DNA from: Streptomyces roseifaciens
GTDB lineage: Bacteria > Actinomycetota > Actinomycetes > Streptomycetales > Streptomycetaceae
DNA length: 64,000 nucleotides
Reading direction: 5' to 3'
Assembly: GCF_001445655.1 (NCBI RefSeq)
Contig: NZ_LNBE01000004.1
Location: 1,550,001 to 1,614,000, forward strand
A model generated the notes under the pieces. That model searched no databases. It was not told the DNA's origin and was given only the letters and a program-made list of their open reading frames with translations. Shown piece by piece: positions 7,183-18,120 of this stretch. A program made the position numbers and the translations under genes. Position 1 is the first letter of the stretch. Every line of letters starts with the position of its first letter.

Positions 7183-8771
7183 CGGCCCGGCGTGCCTCCG
7201 CCGGACACGCCCTCGTCCCGGACCGGCACCCGCTCAGTGCGCGGGGGCGCGCCCTTTGGCGCCGTCCCGGCCCCCAGCGCCCCTGAGCCGGCGTTCTCTC
7301 CGGAGTCCGGCGTCCCGCCGGGCCCCGCAGCGCCCGGGGAACCGGCCCCGTTCCCGCCCGGCCCGTCCGCCGCGCCCGCCGTGCCCATGGCGGAGAGCAG
7401 CTGCCGTGCCAGGCCCAGACCCGTACCCCCCATCGTCAGCGCCTTCGCAAACATCTCGGACATCCCGTCCGCCCCGTTGAGCAGCACCATGTGGTCAACG
7501 TTTCCGAAGGCTTCAGCCCCAGCACGTACGATCTCGGGCCACTTTTCGGCCAGTTGTTGCGCGACCACCGCCTCCTGGTTCTCCGCCAGGGCAGCCGCCC
7601 GTGCCTTGATCGCCTCCGCCTCCGCCAGACCCCGCGCCTTGGCGGCCTCGGCCGTCGCCAGTCCCTTCGCCCGCGAGGCCGCCGCCTCCGCCTCACCGGT
7701 CGCCCGGGTCGCCTCGGCCGCCGCGGCGCCGCGCGCCTTGGTGGCCTCCGCCTCGGCGCCGGCGGCCGCCTTCACCCGCGTCGCCTCGGCGGCCGCCGCC
7801 AGCTCCGTCTCCCGGGCCCTCGCCTGGGCCGCGGAGATACGGGCATCGCGCTCCGCCTCGGCCAGGGTGCGCTTCTCGTAGGCCGCCGCGTCCGCAGGCT
7901 TGCGCACGTCCGCCTGGAGCTGCTGCTCCCGCCGGTGCGCCGCCAGCTCCGCCACCCGCGTCTCCTGGACCACGACCTCCTGCTGGGCCGCCGCCTCCGC
8001 CAGCGGACCGGCCTGCCGCGCCTTCGCCGCCGCGCTGTCCCGCTCCGCCTGATAGCCGGCCTGCAGGATCTCGGAGTCGCGCTGCGCCTGCGACATCCGC
8101 GCCGCGGCCTGCTGCTCCGCCTCGGTCGCCAGCCGGTCGGCCTCGGCCTGCGCGATCCGGGCGTCCCGCTGCACCGCTGCCGCGTGCGGCGCGGACAGGT
8201 TCTTGATGTAGCCCGTCGGGTCCTGGATCTCGTGGATCTGCAGCGAGTCGATGATCAGACCGAGCTTCTCCATCTCGGTGCCCGAGGCGGCCCGGGTCTC
8301 CCCCGTCAGCCGCTCGCGGTCACGGATCATGTCCTCCACGGTGAGCCCGCCGACGATCGAGCGCAGATGGCCCGCGAAGACGTTGTGCACCCGGTCGCCC
8401 ATGAACTTCTGCTGGTCCAGGAAGCGGCGCGCGGCGTTGGCGATCGACACGAAGTCGTCCCCGACCTTGAATATGACCACGCCGTGGACCTTGAGCGGGA
8501 TGCCCTGCTTGGTCACACAATCCACATGGAGATCGGCCTCATTGAGGTCGAGCGACAGCTTCCGGACCACCTGGACCCCGGGCAGCACGAGGGTCCCCCG
8601 CCCCGTGACGATCCGGAACCCCATCCCCTCCTCCAGGCCCTCGGTCCGGTGCTTGGAACCGGAGATGACGAGCGCCTCATTGGGCTCGGCCACCCGCCAC
8701 ATCAGTTTGAACAGCCCGACCACGACGGCCACGGCGACGACGACGATCCCCGCCACGATGCCGATGAGCAT
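7179..8771 (-). CDS. SPFH/flotillin-like membrane protein
   Basis: 530 aa. An N-terminal membrane helix (residues 1-24) is followed by an SPFH/band-7 domain (about 25-190). A long Ala/Glu/Arg-rich coiled coil follows, with EAE-type repeats (about 195-410), then a Gly/Pro/Ala-rich tail (about 455-530). Bacterial flotillins organise membrane microdomains and respond to cell-envelope stress; the specific clients are unknown. The ribosome site AAGGGGGG lies 8 bases before ATG. Immediately upstream on the same strand are a small NfeD-like protein and a YibE/F protein, a pairing (flotillin with NfeD) that is widespread. Confidence 0.85.
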   Translation of the reverse strand: MLIGIVAGIVVVAVAVVVGLFKLMWRVAEPNEALVISGSKHRTEGLEEGMGFRIVTGRGTLVLPGVQVVRKLSLDLNEADLHVDCVTKQGIPLKVHGVVIFKVGDDFVSIANAARRFLDQQKFMGDRVHNVFAGHLRSIVGGLTVEDMIRDRERLTGETRAASGTEMEKLGLIIDSLQIHEIQDPTGYIKNLSAPHAAAVQRDARIAQAEADRLATEAEQQAAARMSQAQRDSEILQAGYQAERDSAAAKARQAGPLAEAAAQQEVVVQETRVAELAAHRREQQLQADVRKPADAAAYEKRTLAEAERDARISAAQARARETELAAAAEATRVKAAAGAEAEATKARGAAAAEATRATGEAEAAASRAKGLATAEAAKARGLAEAEAIKARAAALAENQEAVVAQQLAEKWPEIVRAGAEAFGNVDHMVLLNGADGMSEMFAKALTMGGTGLGLARQLLSAMGTAGAADGPGGNGAGSPGAAGPGGTPDSGENAGSGALGAGTAPKGAPPRTERVPVRDEGVSGGGTPGR

Positions 8772-8852
8772 GCGTGCAGCCCCCCTTCAGGACCCCACGA
8801 CGGGGCCCTCGAATCCCTTCTGCCCCGCCCGTATCACCCGTAAGCGGCCGGA

Positions 8853-9053
8853 TCACGCATAGGCGGCCGTCACGTACACCGTGCGCGGCGGCTGGTACTC
8901 CATGACCACCACCAGCGCGCCGCGCTCGATCCGCTCGCCCGGCTCCACCGCATAGGCCAGGAAGGCCTCGGCTCCGCCCCGGACCCGGACCATCACCTCG
9001 CCGACCAGACCCGGGCCGACCGTGCCCGTCACCCTGCCCTGCTCCCCGACCAC
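8853..9053 (-). CDS. small NfeD-type OB-fold protein
   Basis: 66 aa, starting at a GTG (9053) with the ribosome site AGGGGGGAG five bases upstream and 22 bp after the stop of the YibE/F gene. Sequence features (GEQGRVTGTVGPGLVGEVMVR, then LAYAVEPGERIERGALVVV) fit the C-terminal OB-fold of NfeD proteins, without the membrane helices or protease part. NfeD proteins partner flotillins, and this gene lies between the flotillin and YibE/F genes. An upstream in-frame ATG (9191) would overlap the YibE/F gene by 116 bp and adds Arg/Gly-rich residues, so it is rejected. Confidence 0.6.
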   Translation of the reverse strand: MVGEQGRVTGTVGPGLVGEVMVRVRGGAEAFLAYAVEPGERIERGALVVVMEYQPPRTVYVTAAYA

Positions 9054-9075
9054 CGGCAGCTCCCCCCTCGTGCGC

Positions 9076-10554
9076 TCACTTGGCCCGGCGGCGACGGCCA
9101 CCCTTCGACCTGGCGCGCCCCCCGGCCCGCGAACCGACCCCCGGCCCGGCACCCGGACCCTTACCCGCATTGTGCCGGTCGGCACTGACAACGAGGGCCG
9201 CCAGCGCGGTCGTCACGGGCACGGACGCCACCAACCCGATGCTGCCGACGAGCGTCCGTACGATCTCCTCGGCCACGATTTCGCTGGTCGCGACCGTTCC
9301 GACGCCGCTGTCGGCGATGGAGAACAGCAGCAGCAACGGCAGCGAGGCACCCGCGTAGGCCAGCACCAGGGTGTTCACGACCGACGCGATGTGATCCCGG
9401 CCGATGCGCATCGCCGCCCCGTAGAGCTTCCGCCAACTCGCGGTCGGGTCGGCGTCCTTCAGCTCCCACACCGCCGACGTCTGCGTCACCGTGACGTCGT
9501 CGAGCACGCCGAGTGAGCCGATGATGATGCCCGCGAGCAGCAGGCCGCGGATCTCGATCTCCGGGTAGAGGCTGTGCACGAGCCCGGTCTGGTCGTCGGT
9601 GTTGCCCGTCAGATGGGCCCAGCTGGTGAAGATCGTGCCCAGCAGGCCGATCAGCAGCAGAGAGGTGAGCGTTCCGATGACCGCCACGGACGTGCGGGCG
9701 GTCAGGCCGTGGGACATGTAGAGCGCGATCAGCATGATCGCGCTGCCGCCCATGACGGCCACCACCAGCGGATCGGAGCCCTGGAGGATCGCGGGGAGGA
9801 TGAACAGCGTCAGCACCCCGAAGCTGATCACCAGCGCGATCAGCGCGAAGACCCCGCGCAGCCGGCCGACGAGCACGACGGCCAGCGCGAACACCGCCGC
9901 CAGTATCGCCATGGGCATGGTCCGGTCCACGTCGCTGACCGAGTACTGCAGGTTCTTCGGCGCCTTGGGGGCGTACGCGAGGACGACCTTCTGGCCGACC
10001 GTGTAGCGGCGTGAGGCGCTCGGCTGGACGAGCTCGGTGAACGTCCGGCCCTTGTCCGGGCCCGAGGTCACCTCGATGTCCGACTTCTCGCAGGGGCCCT
10101 TCGGCTTGGCGGGCCCGCCGGGGCCGCCCGGACCGCCCTGCTGGCCGGGCGGCGGCTGCTGCTGCGGCTGGGTGCCGCCCTTCGTGCAGTCGACCTCCTC
10201 GACCTTGACCACGCGGCCCGACTCCGTCTTCTGGTCGAGGCCGAGCCCGGAGTGCTCGTGCGGGGGCGCGCCGCCGGGCCACAGCACGACCAGGCCGGTG
10301 AGCACGGCGGCCGCGAAGGGGATGAGGACCGCGGCGATCACCTTGCGCAGGTGCGCGGAGACGGGGGAGGCGGGGCCGTGGGAGTGGCTGTGCCCATGCC
10401 CGTGGCCGTGCCCGTGGGCGTGTGCGTGGCCCTGGGCCTGGGCCGGGTCCTGCTCCTGGGTACGGTCTTCGGCTCGGCCTTGGGGGTGGATCCGGGCGTG
10501 GGAAGGCCCGGGGCTGTGGGGGTGGTCTGGGAAATCATGGTCCGTGGGGGTCAC
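9076..10554 (-). CDS. YibE/F-family membrane protein with His-rich N-terminus
   Basis: About 492 aa from the GTG at 10554; the start is uncertain because no strong ribosome site is visible. Residues 43-59 alternate His with Ala/Gly/Ser (nine His). A first helix lies near 75-95. An external domain with two Cys (EVDCTK and GPCEKSD) spans about 95-205. About seven further helices with the YibE/F core (GSLGVLDDVTVTQTSAVWEL) follow, then a basic C-terminus. YibE/F proteins are membrane proteins of unknown transport role. The His run suggests metal binding at the cytoplasmic N-terminus. The promoter must lie inside or beside the thiC riboswitch region on the opposite strand. Confidence 0.75.
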   Translation of the reverse strand: MTPTDHDFPDHPHSPGPSHARIHPQGRAEDRTQEQDPAQAQGHAHAHGHGHGHGHSHSHGPASPVSAHLRKVIAAVLIPFAAAVLTGLVVLWPGGAPPHEHSGLGLDQKTESGRVVKVEEVDCTKGGTQPQQQPPPGQQGGPGGPGGPAKPKGPCEKSDIEVTSGPDKGRTFTELVQPSASRRYTVGQKVVLAYAPKAPKNLQYSVSDVDRTMPMAILAAVFALAVVLVGRLRGVFALIALVISFGVLTLFILPAILQGSDPLVVAVMGGSAIMLIALYMSHGLTARTSVAVIGTLTSLLLIGLLGTIFTSWAHLTGNTDDQTGLVHSLYPEIEIRGLLLAGIIIGSLGVLDDVTVTQTSAVWELKDADPTASWRKLYGAAMRIGRDHIASVVNTLVLAYAGASLPLLLLFSIADSGVGTVATSEIVAEEIVRTLVGSIGLVASVPVTTALAALVVSADRHNAGKGPGAGPGVGSRAGGRARSKGGRRRRAK

Positions 10555-10623
10555 GACCGCATCATCGCAAGCCCCCCTGGTCCTTCGGACAGGAGAGGCG
10601 CTAGCGTGGTGGCACCTTTGCAA

Positions 10624-12506
<1,883 letters not shown>

Positions 12507-12509
<3 letters not shown>

Positions 12510-12586
12510 CCGGGCAGGCAGCGGGCCGGGCAGCCAGCGGGCCGGGCAGGCGGCGGACCGGACGGGCGGCGGCCTGGGCAGGCGGC
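12507..12586. repeat. 16-bp tandem repeats after thiC
   Basis: From the thiC stop codon onward, five degenerate copies of a 16-bp unit (best form GGGCCGGGCAGGCGGC) run head to tail. They are followed by the thiC terminator hairpin. No coding is seen. Confidence 0.7.
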
Positions 12587-12590
12587 GGGC

Positions 12591-12617
12591 CCGGATCCGG
12601 AAGTGCACCGGATCCGG
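12591..12617. terminator. palindromic hairpin between convergent genes
   Basis: Two copies of the palindrome CCGGATCCGG separated by AAGTGCA form a 10-bp stem with a 7-base loop. It sits between thiC and the convergent membrane-protein gene and can serve both. Confidence 0.65.
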
Positions 12618-12669
12618 CGGCGGGCCGTTTCCCGGCCCCGGCCGCCGGCGCCCGGAGGGCCGCCCGGAG

Positions 12670-13575
12670 TCACTCCGGGCGGTGGTCCGGGCCGCCGTAG
12701 TCGGGGCTGGTGAAGTCCGGGCTGGTGTAACCGGCGCGGGTGCCGGAGCCGGAGTCGCTGTCCGGGCTGGTGAAGCCGGGCCGGGAGTACCCCAGCTGGG
12801 GCGTGCGGCCGTGGCCCTCGCGACGCCTGGGGACGACCGGGGCCGATCGCCCGGCGCCCCCGGCGGGACCGGCGGGGGCGTTGGCCAGGGCCTCGCGGAC
12901 GAAGGGCAGCAGTCCGCGGTGGATCAGGGCCTGCCGCCAGGCCTCTCTGGCCCGGTCGGCGTCCTCCTTCATGCGCACCCCTCGCGCATCGCCCCCATCG
13001 GCGGAGCCGTTGCGCAGGGCCGTGAGCAGGATGCCGACCATGGCGATGAACACACCGGCGGCCGTGAGGCCGGCGAACCACCAGCCGACGTTGACCATCG
13101 GGTCCGCGACGGCCGTGTTGGAGCCGACGGTCCGCAGGGCGTAGCCGATGGCCAGGAAGATCAGGGCGGCGATGCCGGCGAGGACCGGGGCCAGGACGGC
13201 GAGCACCGCTCCGGCACCCGCACCCGAGGACTCCTCCGGCTCTCCGTCCGCGGCAGCGGGGGCGGCCGCACCGGAGGGAGCGCTTTCGGAATCGGATGCG
13301 CCCCCGGCGCCTACGGTTTGGGGGCGTGCCGTCGCGGAGAGCGCGCGCAGTGCATCGCGCGCCCTTACGTAGTTCTGGTATTCGACCGTTGCGGAAGCCG
13401 AGATGGCGGGCATGGCGTCGAGTGCCATCTCGCGCAGCTGTTCTGTATTGAGCCGCTGTCCTATCGCGGCGGCAAGTTCCGGGTCATGGTTCGCGGTACG
13501 CAGCGCCTGGTCGAGAACCCGCTCGAATTCCGGGTGGTCCTCGGCCAGCAGATGCGGAGCGCTGTTCATGTGCAT
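12670..13575 (-). CDS. membrane protein of unknown function
   Basis: 301 aa. A soluble N-terminal part (about 1-80) is followed by a Gly/Ala/Ser/Pro spacer. Two transmembrane helices follow (about residues 118-147 and 158-185), then a charged segment, and a C-terminal tail with imperfect repeats of the type YTSPDFTSPDY. The tail, rich in Ser/Pro/Tyr, is likely disordered and cytoplasmic. The start may be ATG 13575 or ATG 13569. No family was recognised beyond similarity to hypothetical Streptomyces membrane proteins near thiC. Confidence 0.7.
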   Translation of the reverse strand: MHMNSAPHLLAEDHPEFERVLDQALRTANHDPELAAAIGQRLNTEQLREMALDAMPAISASATVEYQNYVRARDALRALSATARPQTVGAGGASDSESAPSGAAAPAAADGEPEESSGAGAGAVLAVLAPVLAGIAALIFLAIGYALRTVGSNTAVADPMVNVGWWFAGLTAAGVFIAMVGILLTALRNGSADGGDARGVRMKEDADRAREAWRQALIHRGLLPFVREALANAPAGPAGGAGRSAPVVPRRREGHGRTPQLGYSRPGFTSPDSDSGSGTRAGYTSPDFTSPDYGGPDHRPE

Positions 13576-13757
13576 CCCCCGATGCTCCGTAGGGCCGTGT
13601 TGCCGGCTTACACCGGGCAGTGGGCGGAAACGGAGGAGAGCCTGCTACGGATAAGCCGATGGTAGAGCCGTACCGGCGCGAGGTGACAGTGTGTTTCCCG
13701 AATTACCCCCGCGGCGGTGGAACTCCCTACCTGCCCGTCCGTCTGCCCGCTGAACCC

Positions 13758-14879
13758 TCAGTCAGCCAGAGGAAGTTGCACGACCAGCAGTTTTCCGGCC
13801 ATCGTGACGCCGCCGTCCATGGCGAGGGCGAGCCCGCCGGCGTACAGGTGCGGGCCGTCCACCAGCGGCGCTCCGTCGTCCTCGGCGTCCGGCTCCTCCG
13901 TGCCGACCTCCCCCAGGAGGTACGGGATGGGGCTGTGACCGTGCACGATCCGGCCACCGCCGTAGGTGCTCAGCAGCTCGCGCACGGCCATCGGGCCGGC
14001 CTCCTCGTCGCGGAAGGCGAAGCGCTTGGTGAACTTCCGGAAGAGGTCCCAGACCTCGTCCGGGTCGTTGCGCTGCAGGGCCTCGGTGATCGCGTCGTTG
14101 ACGTCCTCGATGGAGTCGCCGAACTCCAGGTAGGCGGTGGTGTCGGAGTGCACCAGCAGGTGCCCGTCCTCCTCCGCCATGGCGTCGAGCCGGGACATCC
14201 ACTGCAGGTGGTGGTCCTCCAGGCGCTCCATGTCGCTGCGCTGGCCGCCGTTGAGCAGCCAGGCCGCCTGGAAGGAGGCCGTGCCGGCGCCCGAGTTGAC
14301 CGGCGTGTCGGCGAACCGCTTCGCGCCGATGATCAGCAGCTCGTGGTTGCCCATGAGGGCCTTGCAGTAGCCGCCCGCGGCCGCGGCCTCGGCCGACAGC
14401 CGCATGACGAGGTCGATCACACCGACGCCGTCCGGGCCGCGGTCGGTGAAGTCGCCGAGGAACCACAGCCGGGCGTTGCCCGCGGCCCAGTGGCCCGCCG
14501 CGTCGATCAGGCCCTCCGCGGCCAGCGCCTCGTAGAGCTCGTCCAGATAGCCGTGGACGTCGCCCACGACGTAGAGCGGGCCCAGGCCGGGGCGCTGCGG
14601 GGCCGGGGGGTGCGGGTCGGTGAGCGGGGTCAGCTCGACCGTCGGGACGTCCTGAGGGGCCCTCTGGGGGGCACCACGGACGATCACCGGGAGGTCCCGC
14701 GCGGTCGGGGTGTAGCCGTCGGGGGCGTCCATGGGCGGCTGCACGGGGGGCGCGGACTGTGCGTACGGCGCCATGGGGCCCGGCGCCACGGGAGGCGCAG
14801 GAGGCGCGGCGTAGCCGGGGAAGGGCGGGATGCCCGCCGTGTGCCGTGCCGCGGGTCCTTGACCGGCCCCCTGAGTCAT
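13758..14879 (-). CDS. metallophosphatase (calcineurin-like, PPP-type)
   Basis: About 373 aa from ATG 14879, chosen because GGAGGGG lies just before it; an ATG at 14894 is the alternative. A Pro-rich N-terminus (about 1-95) precedes the catalytic core, with all metal-binding motifs visible: GDVHG (about 105), GDFTDRG, GNHE, and later HSDTTA and HGHSP. Such enzymes are Ser/Thr phosphoprotein or diadenosine-tetraphosphate phosphatases in the cytoplasm. The short sequence evidence cannot separate these. It stands alone, with its own 180-bp downstream gap. Confidence 0.82.
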   Translation of the reverse strand: MTQGAGQGPAARHTAGIPPFPGYAAPPAPPVAPGPMAPYAQSAPPVQPPMDAPDGYTPTARDLPVIVRGAPQRAPQDVPTVELTPLTDPHPPAPQRPGLGPLYVVGDVHGYLDELYEALAAEGLIDAAGHWAAGNARLWFLGDFTDRGPDGVGVIDLVMRLSAEAAAAGGYCKALMGNHELLIIGAKRFADTPVNSGAGTASFQAAWLLNGGQRSDMERLEDHHLQWMSRLDAMAEEDGHLLVHSDTTAYLEFGDSIEDVNDAITEALQRNDPDEVWDLFRKFTKRFAFRDEEAGPMAVRELLSTYGGGRIVHGHSPIPYLLGEVGTEEPDAEDDGAPLVDGPHLYAGGLALAMDGGVTMAGKLLVVQLPLAD

Positions 14880-14909
14880 CGACCCCTCCACCATCGCGCC
14901 GCCGTGCAC

Positions 14910-15235
14910 CTTGTGGACCTTGCCTGGTCGACGGCGGTCCGTGGTGTCGTGCGCCCATCATAGGAATGACCGTCGCGGCTTGTGACGCACCAGGGGCCGC
15001 GAATCGGGGCAGGAGAGTGCGCACGACGGGTTTTTCTCCCCAATTGAGCCATTCGCCCAGGGCCCGTGCGCCCCCCGAGCGCCCTCCCGGCGGCCCGGTG
15101 AAGGCGGTGGAGACGAGGAACGGTGCGTTGACCGGGAGACGGACGGCGGCGGCCGGAGGTGCCCGGCCGCCGCCGTCCGGCCTCCGCCACCGCCGGAACC
15201 GGAGGTTCCAGGGTGGCGGACGTGGAGCTTCCGGA
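14910..15235. other. gap between metallophosphatase and LacI genes
   Basis: 326 bases with no coding potential I trust. It should contain the metallophosphatase promoter in its left part and carries the strong LacI-gene terminator at 15141-15178. Nothing else was recognised. Confidence 0.5.
15141..15178. terminator. 16-bp perfect stem-loop
   Basis: GGACGGCGGCGGCCGG (15141-15156) pairs perfectly with 15163-15178 around a 6-base loop. It lies 58 bp beyond the stop of the minus-strand LacI-type gene and is the clear end of that transcript. Confidence 0.85.
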
Positions 15236-16345
15236 TCAGCCGGCGGGGCTGCGCGGTGCGCTGACCGTGGTGCGGGGCGGACGGCGCAGCGAGGAGGTGC
15301 GGACGATCAGCTCGGTCGGTATCACCTGCTCGACCGGCCGGCCGCTGTCCAGGCCCTCGATGGCGTCGATGAGGAGCTGGACCACCGCGGTGCCGATGCG
15401 CCGCGGCTTGAGGGAGAGCGTGGTGATGGGCGGCTCGGTGGTGGCGTAGACCGTGGACTCGCTGCAGCAGACGAGCAGCAGGTCGTCCGGGACGCGCAGC
15501 CCGTAGCGCCGGGCGGCGGCCAGCAGGTCGGTGCCGTTGGGGTCGAACAGGCCGTACACCGCGTCGGGCCGGTCCGGGCGGGCGAGCAGCCGGTCGGCCG
15601 CGACGGCGCCGGCGCAGGGGTCGTGGGCGGGGTACTTCTCGTAGACCGGGTCCTGGCCGACCCGCTCGCACCAGTGCAGGTAGGCGTGGGTGGAGAGCCG
15701 GGTGTACGTGTCGGTGCTGGTGCCCGTCAGCAGGCCGATGCGGCGGGCTCCGGCGGCGGCGAGGTGGTCGAGGATGCCGAGGACGGCGGCCTCGTGGTCG
15801 TTGTCCACCCACGCGGTCACGGGGAGGGTGCCGGCGGGGCGCCCGTCGGAGACGACGGGGATGCCCTGGCGGACGAGGTCGGAGACCACGGGGTCGTGGT
15901 CGGAGGGGTCGATCACGATGGTGCCGTCGAGGGCCACGTTGGACCACACGTCGTGACGGGAGGTGGCGGGGAGGATGACCAGGGCGTAGCCGCGGGCCAG
16001 TGCGGCGGAGGTGGCTGCCCGGGCCATCTCGGCGAAGTAGGCGAATTCGGTGAAGGTGAAAGGTTCATCCCCGTACGTGGTCACCGTCAGGCCGATGAGG
16101 CCGGACTTGCCCGTACGGAGGGTGCGGGCCGCGGCGGACGGGCGATAGCCCAGCCGGTCGGCGACCTCGCGGACATGGCGGCGGGTCGCGTCCGGTAGCC
16201 GGCCCTTGCCGTTGAGCGCGTCGGAGACGGTCGTGATCGAAACCCCGGCGGCGGCGGCCACGTCGCGGATGCCCGCGCGTCCATGCCGGCTGCCCCTGCG
16301 GGATGGTTCCGCCCGGCTCACCTGATGCTTCCCTGCTGCTGTCAT
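15236..16345 (-). CDS. LacI-family transcriptional regulator
   Basis: 369 aa from ATG 16345 (MTAAGKHQVSRAEPS). The LacI HTH with hinge is plain: GIRDVAAAAGVSITTVSDALNGKGRL and LGYRPSAAARTLRTGKSGLIGL. The sugar-binding-type effector domain follows (about 85-369). Such repressors usually control a neighbouring sugar uptake operon; none is present here, so the target is unknown. Half-sites CGTTTC (16411) and GAAACG (16446) lie upstream but 29 bp apart. Upstream frame extension to 16576 is rejected as non-coding. Confidence 0.85.
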   Translation of the reverse strand: MTAAGKHQVSRAEPSRRGSRHGRAGIRDVAAAAGVSITTVSDALNGKGRLPDATRRHVREVADRLGYRPSAAARTLRTGKSGLIGLTVTTYGDEPFTFTEFAYFAEMARAATSAALARGYALVILPATSRHDVWSNVALDGTIVIDPSDHDPVVSDLVRQGIPVVSDGRPAGTLPVTAWVDNDHEAAVLGILDHLAAAGARRIGLLTGTSTDTYTRLSTHAYLHWCERVGQDPVYEKYPAHDPCAGAVAADRLLARPDRPDAVYGLFDPNGTDLLAAARRYGLRVPDDLLLVCCSESTVYATTEPPITTLSLKPRRIGTAVVQLLIDAIEGLDSGRPVEQVIPTELIVRTSSLRRPPRTTVSAPRSPAG

Positions 16346-16724
16346 GGCGAGCCGATAGTAGGGCTCGGGTGGTCCGTTGGCAGGGCGGCATATTTGACTG
16401 TTGACAGGCACGTTTCTGCAAGAGGAATTCCCTTCAATGACCATGGAAACGCAGCCAGTTGTGGGTTGCGGCGGGGTGTCGGAGGCCTGTGGCATATCCG
16501 CACCTGGTGAATGGTCCAGGTCTCGAAGAGGTCTCAACTCACCTTCATGGGGGATGCGCGCCACGGCGCCCGCCACCGGCGCACGCCATTTACGGAAGCG
16601 CTCCCCCTGCTCTGGACGCCGACCCGGTGAATCCTCTTAAGGTGTGCAGTATTCATGTCCGCTATTCGTGTGCGGCTCGTCCCGTGCGGCAGCGAGCGCA
16701 CGGGATGTCTGAGGAGGACCTGCG
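16346..16724. other. divergent promoter region lacI / hisC
   Basis: 379 bases without a gene. It contains TTGACA-like hexamers on + near 16401 and an inverted repeat ACCTGG / CCAGGT around 16501-16521. No operator can be assigned with confidence. Confidence 0.4.
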
Positions 16725-17804
16725 GTGACCGAGAAGACCCCCAAGCTGCGCGCCGCGCTGGACGGCGTGCCGACCTACAAGCCGGGCAAGCCCGCCGCTG
16801 CCGACGGCCCGGTCGCGTACAAGCTGTCCTCCAACGAGAACCCGTATCCGCCGCTGCCGGGCGTGCTGGAGCAGGCGGTCGCCGTGGCGGGCTCCTTCAA
16901 TCGCTACCCCGACATGGCCTGCGCCGGCCTGATGGCCGAGCTGGCCGAGCGCTTCTCGGTGCCGGTCTCCCACCTGGCCACCGGCACCGGTTCGGTGGGC
17001 GTGGCCCAGCAGCTGGTGCAGGCCACGGCCGGACCCGGCGACGAGGTGATCTACGCCTGGCGGTCCTTCGAGGCGTACCCGATCATCACCCGGGTCTCCG
17101 GCGCCACGCCGGTGCAGGTCCCGCTGACCGGTGACGACGTCCACGACCTGGAGGCGATGCTGGCGGCGATCACCGACCGGACCCGGCTGATCTTCGTCTG
17201 CAACCCCAACAACCCCACCGGCACCGTGGTGCACCGGGCCGAGCTGGAGTCCTTCCTGGACCGGGTGCCCTCCGACATCCTGGTGGTGCTCGACGAGGCG
17301 TACATCGAGTTCGTCCGCGACCCCGGGTTCCCGAACGGGCTGGAGCTCTACCGGGACCGGCCGAACGTCTGCGTGCTGCGGACGTTCTCCAAGGCCTACG
17401 GCCTGGCGGGCCTCCGGGTGGGCTTCGCGGTGGCCCACGAACCGGTCGCGGCGGCGCTGCGCAAGACGGCCGTCCCGTTCGGCGTGAGCCAGATCGCCCA
17501 GGAGGCGGCCGTCGCCTCGCTGCGCAGCGAGGACGCCCTGCGCGAGCGGGTGGACGCGCTGGTGGCCGAGCGGGCGCGGGTCGTCGAGGCCCTGGCCGGC
17601 CAGGGCTGGACGGTGGCGCGGACGCAGGCGAACTTCGTCTGGCTGCGGCTCGGTGACCGGACGCTCGACTTCGCGGAGGCGTGCGAGCGGGCCGGTGTGA
17701 TCGTGCGGCCGTTCCCCGGCGAGGGCGTGCGGGTGACCATCGGCGAGACCGAGGCGAACGACATCTTCGTGCGCGTGGCGGAGGAGTTCCGCAAGGAGCT
17801 CTGA
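16725..17804 (+). CDS. hisC: histidinol-phosphate / aromatic aminotransferase
   Basis: 359 aa from a GTG with GGAGG seven bases upstream. A class I/II PLP aminotransferase: [11 protein letters not shown] near the N-terminus, [16 protein letters not shown] (PLP-ring Asp), Schiff-base lysine 223 in [14 protein letters not shown], and a C-terminal Arg in [16 protein letters not shown]. It is not in a his operon, so it may serve as a second HisC (HisC2) or a phenylalanine/tyrosine aminotransferase. Upstream, 379 bases separate it from the divergent LacI gene. Downstream is a terminator at 17810. Confidence 0.85.
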   Translation: MTEKTPKLRAALDGVPTYKPGKPAAADGPVAYKLSSNENPYPPLPGVLEQAVAVAGSFNRYPDMACAGLMAELAERFSVPVSHLATGTGSVGVAQQLVQATAGPGDEVIYAWRSFEAYPIITRVSGATPVQVPLTGDDVHDLEAMLAAITDRTRLIFVCNPNNPTGTVVHRAELESFLDRVPSDILVVLDEAYIEFVRDPGFPNGLELYRDRPNVCVLRTFSKAYGLAGLRVGFAVAHEPVAAALRKTAVPFGVSQIAQEAAVASLRSEDALRERVDALVAERARVVEALAGQGWTVARTQANFVWLRLGDRTLDFAEACERAGVIVRPFPGEGVRVTIGETEANDIFVRVAEEFRKEL

Positions 17805-17809
17805 GGGGA

Positions 17810-17825
17810 GGGGCCTTCCGGCCCC
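17810..17825 (+). terminator. short GC-rich hairpin after hisC
   Basis: GGGGCC-TTCC-GGCCCC immediately follows the aminotransferase stop. Beyond it are three degenerate copies of a GTCTCCGACGCCG unit (about 17840-17890). Confidence 0.65.
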
Positions 17826-17974
17826 GGTCGTCTCCGGCGACCTCCGTCCCTGACGCCGTCCGTCTCCGACGCCGCCTGTCTCCGACGCCGCGCATCCCTT
17901 ACGGGGTGCGCGGCGTTCGCGTGTCCGGAGGGTGGGCGGGCCGGCGCTAGGGCCGAAGGGGGTACCCCCCTCAC

Positions 17975-18003
17975 TTGTCCGAAAAGCTGGTGCGCCATAA
18001 TGC
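17975..18003 (+). promoter_or_regulatory. cydA promoter
   Basis: TTGTCC (17975-17980), 17 bp, then TAATGC (17998-18003) form a plausible vegetative promoter. The predicted start point falls inside the Rex operator that begins at 18003, so bound Rex would block transcription. A perfect GGGGGTACCCCC palindrome lies just upstream at 17958-17969. Confidence 0.6.
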
Positions 18004-18028
18004 TTGTGAATGTGAACGCGTTCACAAG
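18003..18028. promoter_or_regulatory. Rex operator (nested)
   Basis: TGTGAACGCGTTCACA (18011-18026) is a perfect 16-bp palindrome matching the redox repressor Rex site known upstream of Streptomyces cydA. A second left half-site, CTTGTGAA (18003-18010), can also pair with the same right half TTCACAAG (18021-18028), giving two overlapping dyads. Rex senses NADH/NAD+ and releases the site when oxygen is low. No rex gene is in this window. Confidence 0.9.
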
Positions 18029-18120
18029 CGCGCCCTATTGTCCCGCTTCACCTGGGGCATACAGGTGCATAACGCCGACGACCCGTGTCGCCGGCGACGC
18101 GAGAGGCAAGGAGAGACCGA

